This document shows positions 63,853 through 64,000 of a stretch of 64,000 bases of DNA, one piece after another. Each line of letters begins with the position of its first letter. The stretch's first letter is position 1. The position numbers and the translations under genes are program-made. The stretch lies in contig CAWGET010000008.1 of NCBI GenBank assembly GCA_963821715.1, positions 164,451 through 228,450 on the forward strand, in the 5' to 3' direction. Origin of the DNA: CAWGET01 sp963821715. Lineage in GTDB: Bacteria > Bacteroidota > Ignavibacteria > Ignavibacteriales > Melioribacteraceae. The notes beneath the pieces are model-generated. The model saw nothing but the letters and a program-made list of their open reading frames with translations. It was not told the DNA's origin and ran no database searches.

Positions 63853-64000
63853 TTATTTTAGATTGTTCATCGTTTTTACAGCTAACTTAGCGCCTCCAGC
63901 ATTAGCAAAAGCACGGGCAATTCTTTCAGCTCCAGATTTACATTCCAGAGCTTTTTTGATAGCTTTCTGTAATCGCTGTTCATTCAACTTTTTTTTAGGA
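63853..64000 (-). CDS. Unrecognised protein, C-terminal end only
   Basis: A minus-strand frame open to the window edge with stop at 63853-63855. The visible part reads P-K-K-K-L-N-E-Q-R-L-Q-K-A-I-K-K-A-L-E and later A-R-A-F-A-N-A-G-G-A-K-L-A-V-K-T-M, a short, Lys- and Ala-rich helical tail. It runs opposite to the cassettes, so it probably lies outside the integron. The family is not identifiable. Confidence 0.45.
   Translation of the reverse strand, partial: PKKKLNEQRLQKAIKKALECKSGAERIARAFANAGGAKLAVKTMNNLK

Overview
The window looks like a chromosomal segment (or assembled contig) of an Ignavibacteria-type member of the Bacteroidota/Chlorobiota supergroup. I infer this from several things: secreted proteins ending in type IX secretion (T9SS) C-terminal domains with a YPNPFNPST motif; a short (286 aa) primary sigma factor; an 11-subunit complex I with no NADH-input genes next to it; 2-oxoacid:ferredoxin oxidoreductase; a detached atpD-atpC pair; and AT-rich DNA. 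No rRNA, tRNA or CRISPR array was seen.

Layout. 1-11.7 kb: secreted proteins, including an NHL-repeat fragment, a nuclease-like T9SS protein, and a tandem locus of three paralogous secreted proteins around a broken lysozyme-like gene. 11.8-16.6 kb: atpDC, a LON-domain protein, and an Rrf2 regulator/IscA-like/Mn-superoxide dismutase set. 16.9-28.1 kb: nuoABCDHIJKLMN on the minus strand, interrupted by a palindrome cluster between nuoD and nuoC. 28.3-37.3 kb: S9 peptidase, proline dehydrogenase, outer-membrane barrel, tsaD, rpoD, YtxJ-like protein and M19 dipeptidase. 37.9-44.1 kb: TetR-controlled RND efflux operon (TolC, adaptor, pump) with a double operator. 44.3-54.3 kb: purine permease with outer-membrane channel, nadE, dsbD, korAB, and a DHH phosphoesterase.

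54.4-63.7 kb is the most unusual part: a chromosomal integron. A full-length integron integrase carrying the IntI-specific insert is followed, in the same orientation, by six cassettes separated by roughly 220-235 bp attC sites. Cassette limits are confirmed internally, because each cassette's starting 7-mer is the reverse complement of the 7-mer at the left end of its own attC. The cargo is three lipoproteins (one broken), a MNT/HEPN toxin-antitoxin pair, a cassette with no visible gene, and a T9SS-secreted DNRLRE-like protein. Two almost identical 1518-bp IS110-family (IS1111-type) elements sit at the same position and orientation in two different attC sites. They have subterminal inverted repeats and a conserved noncoding 3' segment that contains a copy of attC sequence, which makes it a candidate bridge-RNA guide. 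One of the few differences between the two copies lies next to that guide.

Caution: at least six genes are split by single-base frameshifts, mostly one extra base in a short run. They include the normally essential tsaD (twice) and the 5' end of the TetR gene. Many of these are probably sequence errors, so the broken genes are described as whole loci.
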